DNA of 64,000 nt. Source: Globodera rostochiensis. Lineage: Eukaryota > Nematoda > Chromadorea > Rhabditida > Heteroderidae. Below the pieces are notes generated by a model. It had not been told where the DNA came from and did no database searches. It was given only the letters and a program-made list of their open reading frames with translations. The DNA lies in NCBI GenBank assembly GCA_018350325.1, contig JAEVLN010000038.1, forward strand, positions 186,001 to 250,000, in the 5' to 3' direction. Below are positions 23,429-36,238 of the stretch, in pieces. Made by a program: the position numbers and the translations under genes. Numbering within the stretch: position 1 is the first letter of the stretch; each line of letters opens with the position of its first letter.

Positions 23429-26109
23429 GCCTAAATTGAATTGGACAAATTGTCACACAATCATAAACTGACAAATGGAGATCACGCAATGAAAAACTGG
23501 ACAGAATGTTACCGAATGGAAATTTTTGTCCCCCCCCCCCCCTCCGGCCTTTTTGATGCACTTTCATCTTACCTAAACTCTGTTGATTTCATCAAATGTC
23601 CTAACTAATTTACATACGGCTTCGCCACCGCGCCCTCCCCGTCCGTACCCGTGGCCCCATGACTCACCCGCCGCACAATTTTTTGTTCACTTCCCCCCCG
23701 CCCCCCTTATTCGTTGCTTCTTACGAATAATGTGCAGAAAGTGTAAGGAAATCTCTTCCAAATTGCGCTTTTAACTTTTACTGATTTTAGATGCTTTATG
23801 TAGATTTTTTGACACTTTAATGCGCGGGGTTTTCCATGTTTTGGTTTAGCACACTGTAGCCCTACCGTATGTCTTCTACCGCGCTCTGTAGAATTTTACA
23901 GTATTATATAAAGTTGTAGCCGCCCTACCGTATGCCTCCCGTAGAATTATAATAGCCACCCTAGCGTACGCCTCCCGTCTCTAAAATCATACAGTATTAT
24001 ATAATCGTTAGACCGGTGTTTCTTGGCGGGCAGACTCCTCCCCGTTTTTTCTTAAGTTTGTTTTTGATTTGGTTTTGAGTGTGCAAAATGTGTCATCATC
24101 GCCCACACAAAGCGATCATCCGGCGTAATAAATGGGGCTTCGTTGGGAGAACGATATGGAAACTCTCTGTGACTCATTTTCATTTATTGTTTTTGGGTGG
24201 TCTAATTTATTGCAAAAAATAATTTCCCTCATTTCTCGATTAAAATTTTAATAATTTTTTGTTTTCTTTCCCCAAACATATTAAATATTGATATAAAAAC
24301 ATTAAAAATTTTTTTTAAATACTTAACTCTTTGATTTTTAGATTTTTTTAATTACATAAAAGTCATTTTCAAATATTAACCGGCACATCCAAATTTCGGT
24401 TGCTATAAACTGCATCGGGAGACCGCGAAATTAATTTAAGTTGTCCGCATCGAAAAATGTCAATTGGTTTTTCGCTTTTGATCGGTTCGATCTGAAATTG
24501 ACAACTCGGGTGGTTCAATATCGGGTTTTTAAAACGGAGATTTGGGGACCCGGTTTATGATTTCGTACTCGGTTAACCGGGGTTTTTTGATTTGAGTGAA
24601 GTTAGAAACCGGGTTTGAACCCACCCTATTGACACCCGCCCCATCCCGATTTTTTAAAATGTTTTTTCCAATATTTTGAATCGACGATAGAAAGTACCAT
24701 AAACTGTTCCCCAGTGACTGACTCATTCACATTTTCTTCTTATTCATTGCCTTTCCACCACCACTTTTTATGCCCTCCGGGGCCGCCACGATGGACGGAT
24801 GGCAATCATCATACACACAGACATAATTGTACTATTCCCACCCCCCCCCGGCCATTTTCCCCTCCACCCCCACCATTCGCCGTTAGAGCAAATAACAACA
24901 AAATAATGGTGCTGGTGCTCATTGCCCCCCTTTTATATAATATTCTTTCCCCCAGGGGAACGAGACGATGGACTTTTGTCCGTGCGGCTTCGTCACCCCC
25001 CCCCTTTTCTCACGGCCGACGGCGATGACTCTCGGCACACAAATTTTGCGGCAGACAAATAGTCTGACGCATTGTGCCAATGTCGACCCCGCACTTAAAG
25101 CAAATGCCGTCCTTTCTCCTTCGTCCTCTGAGGCGCCCACGGAGAGTTTAAATGAGTCAGGGGCACACGTTAAGCCCCCCCCCCAAAAACAAATTTTGAA
25201 CAATTACGGAATTTAGAGAGATTGTCCTGGCCGAGGGTCAGTGACAATTGAGCACCGAAAAAATGAGAGACAATTGGGCACCGCGGGTAGACTGATCACC
25301 GCGTTCATTCTCGCCGCCGACCCACCCACCTCCCCTTAAAAATTTTGTGTTTTTTTTTGAAAATTCCTTAAGAAAAATTGCCATAAAAATGCCATATTTT
25401 TGGAGCCGGTTGCCATATTTTCTCGAAGGTGAGTTAGCCTCCCTGTTTTACTTTTGTGAATAAGGCAAATTGTCCGCCGCGTCCAAATGTCAAATTTTAT
25501 GGACTAATGCCTGCCTAATTGCCACTCTTGGAAGACCAATTGTCCGTTGCTCAGTTGTCCAAACTCTCGCCGAACTTTTTGACTCCAATCTTTCAAATTT
25601 GACTCTTAACCCGGATGCTCGATTTTCGAACTTTGCCATCAACCGGAAGGCCAGGCTTTGCCTCACTTTTGCCGATGGCACCGCCCCCAGCCAGCCCCTA
25701 ATAATGCCACGGCACTTAAGTGTATGCCGGGCATCCGCCCCTCCCAAATCGATGTCGTGTGCCTGCTAGTTCACATGACTGGGCCGGCCGGGGAGGGGAG
25801 GCGAGGGGGTGGGGGTGCCGCCAAGGCCCGCCCCCAATCCGCCGTCGTCTCCAAAGTGCCATTCCCATCCCTCCCGGCGCTTTTATAGCAAATCCCCATC
25901 TCCTTCCCAAAGTTCTCCCACTTTTGCTCCTGTCCCATCCCCATAATCCGGGATTGCGTGACATTCGAGTCCCGGGCAAAGATCAGAGATTGGAAAAATG
26001 TCGGATCCGGCAAACGGAAATCCCCGGATTTCCTGTTATAGACAGGGTTTGGCTAATTGAATTTCCCAAAATTTATGCTTGAATTTTGCACGGTTTTCAA
26101 CATGTACAC
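23429..26109. other. non-coding interval with degenerate repeats
   Basis: No supported gene. At 23845-24010 a degenerate tandem repeat carries CCCTACCGTATG and ACAGTATTATATA two to three times. At 24480-24640 there are repeated CGGGTTT/AACCGGG motifs. The remainder is Pro/Gly-frame low complexity. Confidence 0.5.
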
Positions 26110-26203
26110 CAGGGATATAACCGGATGAATGTCCAGGAATCCGGAACCCGGCATGCCAGACCAAAAAAAATGTCCAGGAATCCGGCATCCGGTTACATCC
26201 CTA
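26110..26203. mobile_element. hAT-like MITE, 94 bp
   Basis: The ends CAGGGATATAACCGGAT and ATCCGGTTACATCCCTA form terminal inverted repeats, and the flanks carry the 8-bp direct repeat ATGTACAC (26102-26109 and 26204-26211). A related but more worn copy lies at about 43091-43176. Confidence 0.75.
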
Positions 26204-26421
26204 ATGTACACATTCGGTGGCTGCTGTTCTAAAAGTTCATCCCTCAAATAGCAAAATGTTTCAAATCCAACAAGTCGTTGTGCAACAATCGCCCATGCCA
26301 CCAACAGCAACAATAACAACGACGGCAACGCGTCGTGCCCGACCCACCACGCTCGGCGTGCCGCAGTTGCAGCCGCAGCAGCAACGCGGGACGCGTAGAC
26401 GCGCTACGGACAACCAAAACG

Positions 26422-26997
26422 ATGCGGAAACGCCTGGAGGCAAAGCAGCCGCAGCGCTGGAGGGCAGCGACGTTTACACGCCGTGTCGCCGGGCACGCCT
26501 CTGCTTGGACCTATGTTCACCGACTGCTGCTTCTGTTGCTGCTGCTGGCACTGAAAGTAGAGGGATGCCGACGGGTTACGGTGAGTTTTTATATATATAA
26601 ATTGGTTTGAGATAAAGGATACTGTAGGCTAAAAAGATGGGAATTAGTAATGCACAATATATACCGTTTCCAAATATGGTACTGTATTGGGCCCGGAAAA
26701 AGAAGGATCATGAGAAAATACTGATCTGAGTCGATGGCACTGACCTCCGACATGCCGATCGATTCGTGGCACTGATTCTCGACAAGTCGACCCAGTTTTG
26801 ATCAGATGGGCTAACCGATCCCCGACTACTGCCACGAAAGGTCGGGGGTTCAACCCGACATTACCCTCAACACTTTCTTCTCTTTCGAAACCAAGCACAA
26901 ATTCTCTCCCGTCGCGTCCTTCCAATGTCTAATCTGTTTCAGTGTGTGTTCTGTTCAGAGTGTTCACTACACCACAGCATTCATCAGCAGTAGATGA
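26422..26997 (+). CDS. candidate small secreted Cys-rich peptide (two exons)
   Basis: Not recognised. The first ATG (26422) opens a frame with a basic N-terminus and then a run of leucines ([16 protein letters not shown]) resembling a signal peptide core or signal anchor. It ends at a strong donor (GTTACG|GTGAGT, about 26580). The next good acceptor, TCTGTTTCAG at about 26940, continues in phase with CVFCSECSLHHSIHQQ and a stop. The mature part would be about 20 residues with four cysteines (CRRVTCVFCSEC). The basic stretch before the hydrophobic core is long for a secreted protein. The model rests only on splice signals and composition. Confidence 0.3.
26784..26866 (+). other. tRNA-like 3' half (possible tRNA/SINE relic)
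   Basis: GTCGGGGGTTCAACCCGAC forms a 6-bp stem with a 7-base loop like a tRNA T-arm and includes a B-box-like GGTTCAACC. No matching acceptor stem or convincing A box is seen upstream, so this is at most a fragment. Confidence 0.3.
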
Positions 26998-29900
26998 ATC
27001 ATCCAACCCCAATTCCCACACATTTTCCTCCTCTTCCTCTTCCTCGTCGTCGCGTCCATTGCCCTTTCCCCCCCCCCAGCGTTTCTCCCCTACATTTTCC
27101 CCGTCGATTTATTTTTAAACAAAAACATCCATAATCATCATTCACATACATACAAATTATCAATACCAAAAAGTCCGGCGACTTTTCCGGGACCCCAAAA
27201 GCCCGGCGACTTTTCCGGGACCCCAAAAGCCGGGAGGGGGGGGGGGCTACATTAATCTAATCTAAAAATGAAGCTTCTCCTGCACAATTTTCAATGAATG
27301 GGGACTATTTGTACTTTGTTTATCGTCAAATTCAGCTTGTTTTCCATTTGTGCTGCTGATGAGCTGCTGCTGATTCAGCTGTTCATCCGACGGATGATAA
27401 TGAATTGGGCGGGGGGCAAAATGGAATTGAATGGATGCGATCAAAAACATCCATCGATCGGAAATCATTTGGGACGGACCCTCGGCCAAAAAATATTTTT
27501 ATTTGTCTTCCCATCATTAGGACATCGTCGTCACCTAATTCCACCCACCACCACATCCAGCAGATCAAGTTTGCTTTGTTTTGCGGTGCACTCATTACTT
27601 GCATTCCGCTCATTTTGGCTAGGCCCTTAAAAATTTTTGGCACTTTTGATCACGAGTGATCAGAATTTTGACGCTGCACCCTTTTGAGCCCTCTTAAAGG
27701 CGACCCCTGCTGCTTGTCCGATGCTTAAATTAATGGGCCAACAGGATGTGAGAGTTACCGTAATCTAAAACATTGTTTTGAGGCGTCGCCAATCCTCGGA
27801 CCAATTTGCCAACTTTTTTTTCTCTTTTTTGAAAGTGCCATTTGCTTCCATTTTGTCCTCCCATAATCGGGAGGAGGCATGCAGCTTTTAGGCCTAAATC
27901 TTCTATCCCATCCCTTCATTCATCCGCCATTTTCCATTTAGGCCGGATGACATTTACTCTCCAACTTTTGCACACCTTTCCGCGCGGCTTTTAACTCCTT
28001 CCATCGCCTATTTGGCATTGTGCCGACCGATCCATCGCGGCACCAAAAATGCCACATCTATCCAATTCACAAATTGAAACCACTTTCATCATGCCTCCCC
28101 TCGGGCGTTGGGATTTTTGTATTCTATTTTTGGCATTTCTTGTTCTCCCCCCATTCCCGTAATCCTCGGCACAACCGATTCGTCATCAGCCCCCACCATC
28201 CACTTATCCATCCCTACCCTACAATCATCATCCTGTCCATTATGAATGAGTCTCGGTTGTCATGGTGCTCACACACACACACAACCAATTCATCCCTTTT
28301 TTCCCCGGAAGAAATGCCATCGGGCGAATGAATTAATTATGAATTAATTTTGGCATTGCGCCGGGGGGAGGGCGGGATAGCAGCGGAAGAAACCCGTAAA
28401 AACCAAGCGCCGCATTTGCAAGGAGTTTGTGGAGAATATTTTTAATCTTCGTTTTTTGAAATTTGGTCGATTTCAAATTTCCAAATCGGGCTTCGAAAAG
28501 ATAATAATGAAAAATTCGCTTTGCTTTAAGGTTTAAGCTTTTGATTACTGATTTTCTTGATGGGGGGGGGGAAGTTATTTGAACAACATTTTTTCGGTTC
28601 GGGATTCATCGGGAGCGGCATATCGGGGAGGGGGGGGGGGGGGGGTCTGGGATAAGCGCCGCCGGAGGCGACATATTTTTCGTAGTCGGCGCCCCCCCCC
28701 CGACCCCATGTCAAAGTGTACCCTAAAACGTCAGAAAAAGTATCGAATTACAGAACGAATACATTTGGAAGAAAAGTCTTTAAGAGTGTTTTTTAACGTC
28801 CGTGGGATGGAAAGAAAGTTTTTTTTTATTTGCCAAATCTTCGAAGAAATTTTTCGAAGAAATGCTCAAAATTTTAATTCAAACAGCGTGCGCTCTCAAA
28901 TAAGCTTAAAAAGATTTCTATTAGAGCCCGGGCTTGAGGACCAATCGAGATTCTCAATCAAGAAAGTTGATCGATCCGTGCTCTAATTTCTATGTAGGTT
29001 CTCTTAAACGCTAAAAAATAGGTCGGACGATCGAGATTCTTGATCTAAATCTCGGTCGACGAAAATTTTGGCACGACCAAGATTTTTCGAAACTCTTGAT
29101 CGCGAAATCTCGATCGGTCCGCAAGGCCCGGGGGGGGGGGGGGGATAGATTTAAACAGCGTAGCGGACGCATTTACTTTCACTCGTAAAATTTCAAAGAC
29201 CCCCCCCCCCCCTATTCTCAATGAATGCATTATTGATTCGGTCGGGAGCAATTTGGGGAGCGATGGGTGGCGGAATTGCCACCGCTCTTTTTCTACGTCA
29301 TTCAACAGCCGAAGAGTCAGTCCCATCGTTTCATTTAAAACGATTTTCAATTTATGGACTCTTAAGAAAAGTGTCCAAATTTTAACGCATTCATTCGCCA
29401 TTTGGGCGGGAATTACTGTCACCCTCCAAAACACGGTTTTATAAAGCGAGTGACTCACCAAATTTTTCAAAATTAAAAACATGGGCAAAATTTTAGGGCC
29501 AAATGTTCTGTTCGGTTTTTGCCTCCCCCCCCCCCCCCCCCCACATCCAATCCCGAATCCCCTCCACGTCTTATGCTAAGCCTAAGTAGGCCTCAGCTAA
29601 CCTTAGGCTTGCTTATGTCTAGGCCTTAGGCTTAGGCTTAGGCCTAAGCTAGGCTTAATCTTAGTACGGGTCCTTCGGACAGACCCGTAGGCGCCACCAC
29701 CACTAAAAAAATTGCATTTATTTTAGGCGTTCTGTTGACCCCGCTTAGTCCTTAATAACCGGAGAATTTAACAACATTTATTTTCCCACCAGCAGTAATT
29801 TCCTCCAAATTTTCCACACCATTCCCCTACGACCCTTCCAAATTTAAAACTAAAAAACCCTCGAGAATTTAACAAAAAAAAAATTTTCCTCCCTTTGCAT

Positions 29901-30877
29901 TTTCCACACCATTCCCACGACCTTCCATTTTTCTTTATGGGTATTATTCATCGTCTTACCCGCTCCCCCCCCCCCCCTCTTTCTGTGTAACGTATCTCTT
30001 GCAAAATTGCAATTTGTTGCTACTGCTCATTCATCCGTCCGCTCGTCCGTCCGTCCGTCCCCATTTCTGCAGTTGCAAAAGCACTCACACAATTTCCGCA
30101 CTTCTGCTGCTTCCCTCCACCGTCTTCCAATTCAAACCCTCCCCCCCCCCATTTTTCCTCCCATTCGGAAGGGGGGCGCTTATTCATCCCCCCCCCCCCC
30201 CCTCCCCTCCCCTCATCATGTTTCATCGGCCTCCGCCACCCAATTTTTGCGAAATTCTCGAGACCAACGAACACTACAGGGCGGCGCGGCGATCGTTTCG
30301 TCATTCAGCATCAGCAGTTTCTCAATCGGGGGGAATGAGAGTGGAGTGATTTAAAAACATCATTCAACCCCCAACCTTTAGTTTTTTTTTTCTGGGAGGG
30401 GGTGGTCCGTCCACGGCAAATGTTTATTTTGCTATTTTTGTATGGATTACAAAACACGAGAAATACATCAGAGATCAACCAGAACCAGTTGATGCTGTTG
30501 TTGTTGTTGTCTTCAGTTGGACACGAGACTCTCGACCTTTAAAAAAACACGAGACAGAGACGTTGACTCAATTTGTGCTTTCTGTTTGAGACGGAGTCGT
30601 ACTTTTGATTACATTTTTTGAGTAGCTCCCTCGGACGTGTGACTACAATAAAAACCAATCATATGTAATATCAAATTCAAAATATAAATTTATAAATGCG
30701 AGTCGGGCCCGTACATGGCTTACTCGTACATTTTTTTTTGAAAAATGGGTGCAGCACCACGTTACAATTGGTAATTCTGTTGACAAAATCCACCCCATAA
30801 AAGTACGTCCAAAAACAGCAAAAAAACAAATTAAAAATTTTTCCAAAAATCGCAATTTGTTTATTTATTTTGCACAG
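26998..30877. other. non-coding interval
   Basis: No exon chain found. It holds a 28-base direct repeat of GCCGGCGACTTTTCCGGGAC type at about 27175-27230, poly-G/C runs (27238, 28562, 28630, 29130, 29200, 29527, 30190), a palindromic segment at 28920-29135 with repeated CGATCGAGATTCT, and the telomere-like patch listed separately. Upstream exons of the DUSP gene may lie here but were not recognised. Confidence 0.45.
29575..29665. repeat. interstitial telomere-like sequence (TTAGGC)
   Basis: The patch begins CTAAGCCTAAGTAGGCC and later reads CTTAGGCTTAGGCTTAGGCC followed by TAAGCTAGGC. Three consecutive TTAGGC-type hexamers and several degenerate ones are present, with the complement (GCCTAA) on the left side, giving a head-to-head arrangement. 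TTAGGC is the telomere unit known from C. elegans and Ascaris. Confidence 0.6.
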
Positions 30878-33800
30878 GTGATTCAATCAATCGCCCATCG
30901 ATTCTGCAAAAAGATTTTTCGTTGCCATGGAATAATAGTGAACAACAACAGCAGAATTTGCAAAACTGCGGCAGCAACAATTGCAACATTTTTGGTGGGC
31001 AACGGCCTCAGCCCGTCCCCGGAGGCGTAACGATGATGAACATGGATAAAAAGGTTAGCTGTTTTAGAGATTTGATTTTAAATTTCCCGGGCTTGGATGA
31101 GAGAGATTCATTGAACGAATAATCGAAATTCGAGGCTCCTGATCTCGAGATTTCAAAAAAAAAAACGAGGTTTTTCCGGAAAATGCCGCCGGGCTAACAT
31201 TCACAATTTGGAAAACTTCCTGGAAAAGAAGAATTATTGCCTGGGCTTATAACTTTCTTCGTATTTGCTTCCGCGCAAACATTTGTTTTTTTCAGATTCT
31301 TTCGTTAGAGACACGGAGGAATCAATTGGTATATACTATAATTGCACTATTTAAATAGCAAGCAGTACAGGGACGTCACCAGACCCCGCGACTTTTTTTG
31401 CGCACCCCCTCCCCTACACCCCCAAAAAAATTATTTTTGATTACGTCCCTGAAGCATTTACTTTTTACCGAAATTTTTGACATTTTTTCAGGGTTTGTCC
31501 AAAATTCAGAGTTTTTAGACCCAAAACGTTTTGAGTGTTCTCCACCAAAATTATCAAATCATGTCCCCATATTTATTAATTTTCAGGTGTCCCCCGCTCC
31601 GCCAGTCCGGCATTTTTGCGTTCTGGCGGCACCTCCGCCCCAACCGGTGTTGGAACACGATGTACTGCTCGGCTCCGCCTCTTTTGCGGCCAGACGTGCT
31701 GCCGCTGCGGCGGCATCGCCGCCACTGTCCGGTTCCATGTCGTGCGCGAACCTGTCACGCATCTGTGCCGTCCAATCACCGGTCGTGCCGTTGCACTTCT
31801 CCAGCTCGTGCTCCAGCAGTGCCATTGACCAACTGCAGGCTGTGGAGCCCACCCAAATTTTTGATTTTTGTACGTTTTTTTTTGTTGAAAAATTCTTAAC
31901 ATTTTTTATTTTCATTTATTATTTTTCTTAAAAATTGTATGAATGCCGGTACTATGCATTTTAAATTTGGTTTTATTTGTTTGCTTTTTAAGTGTTTTTG
32001 GGCTCGCAGAACGATGCTCTGAACGGCGAATTATTCAAGGTCTAAAAAAGTTGCAATAATTCTCAGAAATTACCAATTAATCTTCTCAAATTTTTTTAAA
32101 TTGCCAAAATGTGGCATGTAAAAAAACAACGTTTTTTAAAGTAAAAATTTTTTAACAAATGGCATAAAAATTCAGCGGCACGGCATCACTCGGGTGATCA
32201 ATCTCAGCGAGACGTGCCCCCCACCGAACGCGTTGCCCGACGATGCACACCATTTTCTGCGCATTCCGATCAAAGACTCGTACTGTGCCAAACTGTTACC
32301 CCATTTTGATGCCGCATTCAAATTCATCGGTTTGTTTTATTAGTACATATTGAAATTTGGGGAATTGGGATCAAATTTGAATATTATATTAATTTTTTTT
32401 AACTAAAATTCGCAGTTTTTTGAAGTTTTAATGTTGTCGACATGTCGCCAAACATAAATTTAATTTGTTTTTTTGAAATTTCAGAGGAAGCCCGCAAAAC
32501 CGGGGACAAAGTTCTCGTCCACTGTTTGGCGGGCATTTCGCGCTCGCCAACGTTGGCAATTGCTTATGTGATGCGCGCAAAACAAATTGTCAGCGATGAG
32601 GCGTACAAATTTGTGAAGGTTTTTTTTTTTGCTTAGAAAAATTTAGAATTTTTTTAATTCAAAAATGTAGCGTTCAAAATGCACAAAAAATTAAGCAAAA
32701 ACAAACATATATTTTTTTGTTTACAGAATCTGCGACCGAGCATTTCGCCAAATTTCAACTTTTTGGGCCAATTAATGGAATACGAAAAGCAGTTGCGTGA
32801 TCAACAGGTCGAAATGTGTCATTTAGTGGAATCAAAAAAGATTAAAAACAAAAAGGTGTTATTGTCCGTGCCAATGCCAACAACATTGATTGATTAATTG
32901 ATTGATAATGCGCATTTTGGGTTTTTTTAAAATAAATTTTGAGCTCTTTTGGCAGGTGTTGCAGCAGATGCCACCGGCGCTTTCACCGCGTCCTCCCTCT
33001 CCCGATTCGACGACGACCGCGGCGAGCAGTTCAACCACCGAAAGCAGCAGTTGCAATAAAACGTCGTCGTCGTCATTATCAGTGAACGATGGAAAAGGTG
33101 TGGTACAAATAGAATCTGTTTTATCTTACTTTAATTCTAGAATTAATTTATAATAAAACGAAAAAAAATCAACAAAAAACAATAATGTTTCATTAACTCA
33201 CACACAAAAGCTTTTGAGAGTATCCGTAAAAATCCAGTTTGTTTGTATAAAAATGGTATTTTCAGGTGCCGAAGTGCTGGACGACAACAAGCCCATCATG
33301 CCCATTAGTGTTGGTGGTGAACATGCCGAAAAACGCCAACGACTAAAAATTTCCATCATCGAGCAGCCGCCCTCCACTACGATCACCACGACCATGACGG
33401 CTGCTTCATCATTAGCAGCTGCAGCATCAACAGCGGCCATGGTGGTGGTGACCAGGCCATGTCAGCTGATCAGCCCATCGGTTTGGATCATTTGATGTGC
33501 CATTAATTTAGTTTGATTTTTTTTAAATTATAGAATGGCATTCCTTGGCATTTCTCTCAAAATTGCCAATTTTTACCCCTCAAATTTAGTGCCGTTCGCG
33601 TTTTTCGTGCCCGCCGATGTTGCCAATTTCTTCTGCTGCTGCTGGTGGTGGTGGTGGTGTTGCAGTAAACGGCGGTGTTGGCATAATGAAAGGTGGAGAT
33701 GCCGCCGTCCATGCCAAAGAGGCGGTGCCTTCGCCATCCACCGAATTTTCGCGTCTTGGCATTGGCATTTCGTTGTCCAACCCATGCTTTGGCATCAATC

Positions 33801-35484
33801 TTCCACAGCAGCAAGCAGTACTGCCGCCAAAGTGAGTACAAACTAAATTTTTTTAATTTTGTTAAATTTAAGAAAAGTGGAAAGGAATTCGAAGACTGGA
33901 ACTGCTGGTGATGCACCGGTAACACAAACTTGTGAAAATCCGATGTTTGGCCTGATGAACACCAACGGACAGATGGGCAAAAGGCGGTGGCGCCAGAATG
34001 TTCAACGAAGTAACATTAAAAAAATAGTGTTTTCTACCCGAAAACTGCTTCAGCTAGTGGTGGTGGTGGTTGTAGCACGGGCAACTCCTTGGCGAACAGC
34101 TTGGATTCGTCGACGACAACAAGTTCAACAGATGGCTGGGAAAATTCAAGTGACGACAATTTTCGGTCGACAGAGCGAAAACAGATGATGGATTTTGGCA
34201 TGAGTTTTTCGGCACGCAATTGTGTGCTGTTGCCGGATGCTGAGGACGAACTGTTCAGAACGGAGGAGTGCAACACCGGCGAGGAGTATGACTTTGGTGG
34301 AAGGACTGGGAGGAGCAGGGCGATGATGAATGAAGATGGAAACATTTGGAAGAAGATGAAGGAGGACGATGTCGAGCACGCCGCAGAGCAGCAGAAAATG
34401 CCAAAAAAGATGGAAGACGGCGGCACTAATGAGCAGCATTTTGTTGTGCTGCCAGAACAGGGCCATCATCATCAACGGCACGGGTGTGTGTTGCGCTTTA
34501 TCATGGGCTTGCTTTAAAAAAATAATTTTTGTTTTTCACCCCAAACCGGAAAACTTTCTAATAAATCCATATGAAATTTTGTGTCCGGATCAATCAATAA
34601 TGTTTGTTTTAAGTGCCGTCAAAAAGTCGAGTGCCGGCAGGCAATTGCTCTCCAATTTTCGGCATCATTTTCAATCCTCCAACAAATTTTTGCCCACTTC
34701 TCATCATCCCCATGCCGTCGGCTGTTCCCCGTCGTCAGTTCCGGCAAGTTTCAATGGGTCCCACCAATGACCGGGGGAATTGAATTGAACCATCATTTTC
34801 AAGCAGGTTCGGCACCACAACCGTCATGGACAACCGTGTTACCATCGTTCGGCCGCAGCGTCGGCGGGTCGTCAACCCCCTCAACCCGTCCTAACCTCAT
34901 CATCATCACAACAACATTTGGCGGCATCGTTGGTGCCATCCTCGTCAAATGTGCCGAAGCGAAGGCATCATCCCCACCATTGGAATGTTCAGCGTTTGCT
35001 GATGACGTCGTTGGGCATGCGTCGAAACGGTGGCGATGCTGCTGATCGTGCAATAGCAGCTACAGGTAGCCGAGGTGTTGGAGCTGGTCGACGGACGACT
35101 TCGCAATTCCGCCAATCGTTGCCGACCGTGCCGGACATGGACAATGACGACGACGGTTGTGCTTGTGGTGTTGGCGGAGCTGAACGTGGCGGACAGGAAG
35201 AGGTGCAGTTTTTGTTTCATAGAAATTCTAGCTTGAAGCCAAATGGATGGGGGCATGACATTCCAGCGCAGAGCCACAAATTTTTTGGCCATCATTGTTG
35301 AAGATTTGTGTTTGTTTAGACTGGTGGTGGTGGTGTCCATGGATTGTTGGCATCGTCGTCGTCTTCTGCTGCAGAAAACCCGTCGAGCCCATCCCGTACA
35401 CAGCAGCCGTCGTCGTCAGAAATGGTGGACGACCACGCGTCGATGGGCTCTGCGTCGTCCAGTCAGGAGATTGCAGTGCAATAA
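30878..35484 (+). CDS. vhp-1: dual-specificity MAP kinase phosphatase, DUSP8/16 type (5' incomplete)
   Basis: It should dephosphorylate p38/JNK-class MAP kinases, as VHP-1 does in C. elegans. Fourteen exons close in phase to 923 aa: 30878-31053, 31587-31869, 31993-32039, 32176-32329, 32485-32618, 32727-32855, 32956-33097, 33266-33480, 33590-33831, 33873-34009, 34054-34483, 34614-34737, 34807-35202, 35320-35484. The DSP domain spans exons 2-6: [41 protein letters not shown], the active site [11 protein letters not shown] (Cys nucleophile, Arg; general-acid Asp probably in KDSY) and [15 protein letters not shown]. The rest is a long Ser/Thr/Gly/Asn-rich tail ending SSQEIAVQ. The first exon has an acceptor and no start, and I saw no N-terminal rhodanese/CH2 domain, so 5' exons are missing from this model. 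Junctions around 34737-34807 are the least certain. AATAAA at about 35651 may be the polyadenylation signal. Confidence 0.88.
31368..31451. mobile_element. hAT-like MITE in DUSP intron, 84 bp
   Basis: Starts CAGGGACGTCA and ends TTACGTCCCTG, an inverted repeat. The flanks AAGCAGTA and AAGCATTT match at 6 of 8 positions, consistent with an aged 8-bp target duplication. It lies in the first intron of the DUSP model. Confidence 0.6.
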
Positions 35485-36238
35485 ATAGTTTTGCGGTCCC
35501 TTCTGCTGAAGCCATCAATCATTTTATTGATCAATCCGTACAGATTAAAGATGAATACAGAGAATTAATTGATTTTTTTGTGCATTTTTTTAAACCAGTT
35601 TGTTAAATATGGACTAATGAACTCATCCATTCATCCTCCCCTTTGCATGCAAATAAAGTACAGTATACATACACTACACCTGCTGAAGATGACTTTTCTC
35701 GACGTTAAAACCCCTTAAAGCGTTCAAGTTTTCAGTAAAACTCCGAAACAATAAACCGTGAGACAGAATCCAAACAAGTGACTAATACTAGCGGTGAGCG
35801 GGAATCCCGCAGGAGCCCCGCTCCCGCCGGGCTCTAATTTTTAAGCCCTAAAATCTTATTCAAAGTTGCATTTTGTAATTTACCAACTTCCTCGAAAGTT
35901 TTTGAATTTATGCACAAAAATAGTTCAGAGCAAGACCTTTATTGTTGCAAAAATTTAGATTTTTCGGAGCATTGAAAAACTTTTACAAAATTTAGCATAC
36001 TTTAAAACTTGACCACCAAAGTGATGGAAAATATAAAATTGTAAAAAATTTATAATTGGGCAAAAAAATTTGAAATTTAGCATGAAGACTTGGTTTGTTC
36101 CGAAGTATTTTTGTGCAAAATTTCAAAACATTCGATAGGGTTTGAACAAAGTTACAAAAATCCGACTGCTGGTCATTCAAACAAAGGGCACAAAATTGCA
36201 ACACAAGTGGAGGCAATAAATGCCATCCCAATCAATAC
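35485..36238. other. 3' flank of DUSP gene, no gene seen
   Basis: A/T-rich DNA with AATAAA-type signals (about 35651 and 35749) and a GC-rich palindromic patch at 35795-35835 (GAGCGGGAATCCCGC). Nothing coding is supported. Confidence 0.5.

Noticed and set aside
21171..23567. 798-codon minus-strand open frame
   Set aside because: It is the 20-bp minisatellite read through its three stop-free phases, with no domain, splice structure or non-repeat coding sequence beyond short ends.
25490..26082. Overlapping 80-120 codon frames in a GC-richer patch
   Set aside because: Open on several frames at once because of composition; no splice partners or motifs.
27262..27489. 75-codon minus frame with a protein-like Gln/Ser segment
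   Set aside because: No acceptor, neighbouring exon or homology; a single open frame of this length is expected by chance.
29999..30354. Two plus-strand frames of about 115 codons, considered as first exon of the DUSP gene
   Set aside because: No rhodanese/CH2 motif, low-complexity Pro/Ser content, and no in-phase donor leading to the acceptor at 30877.
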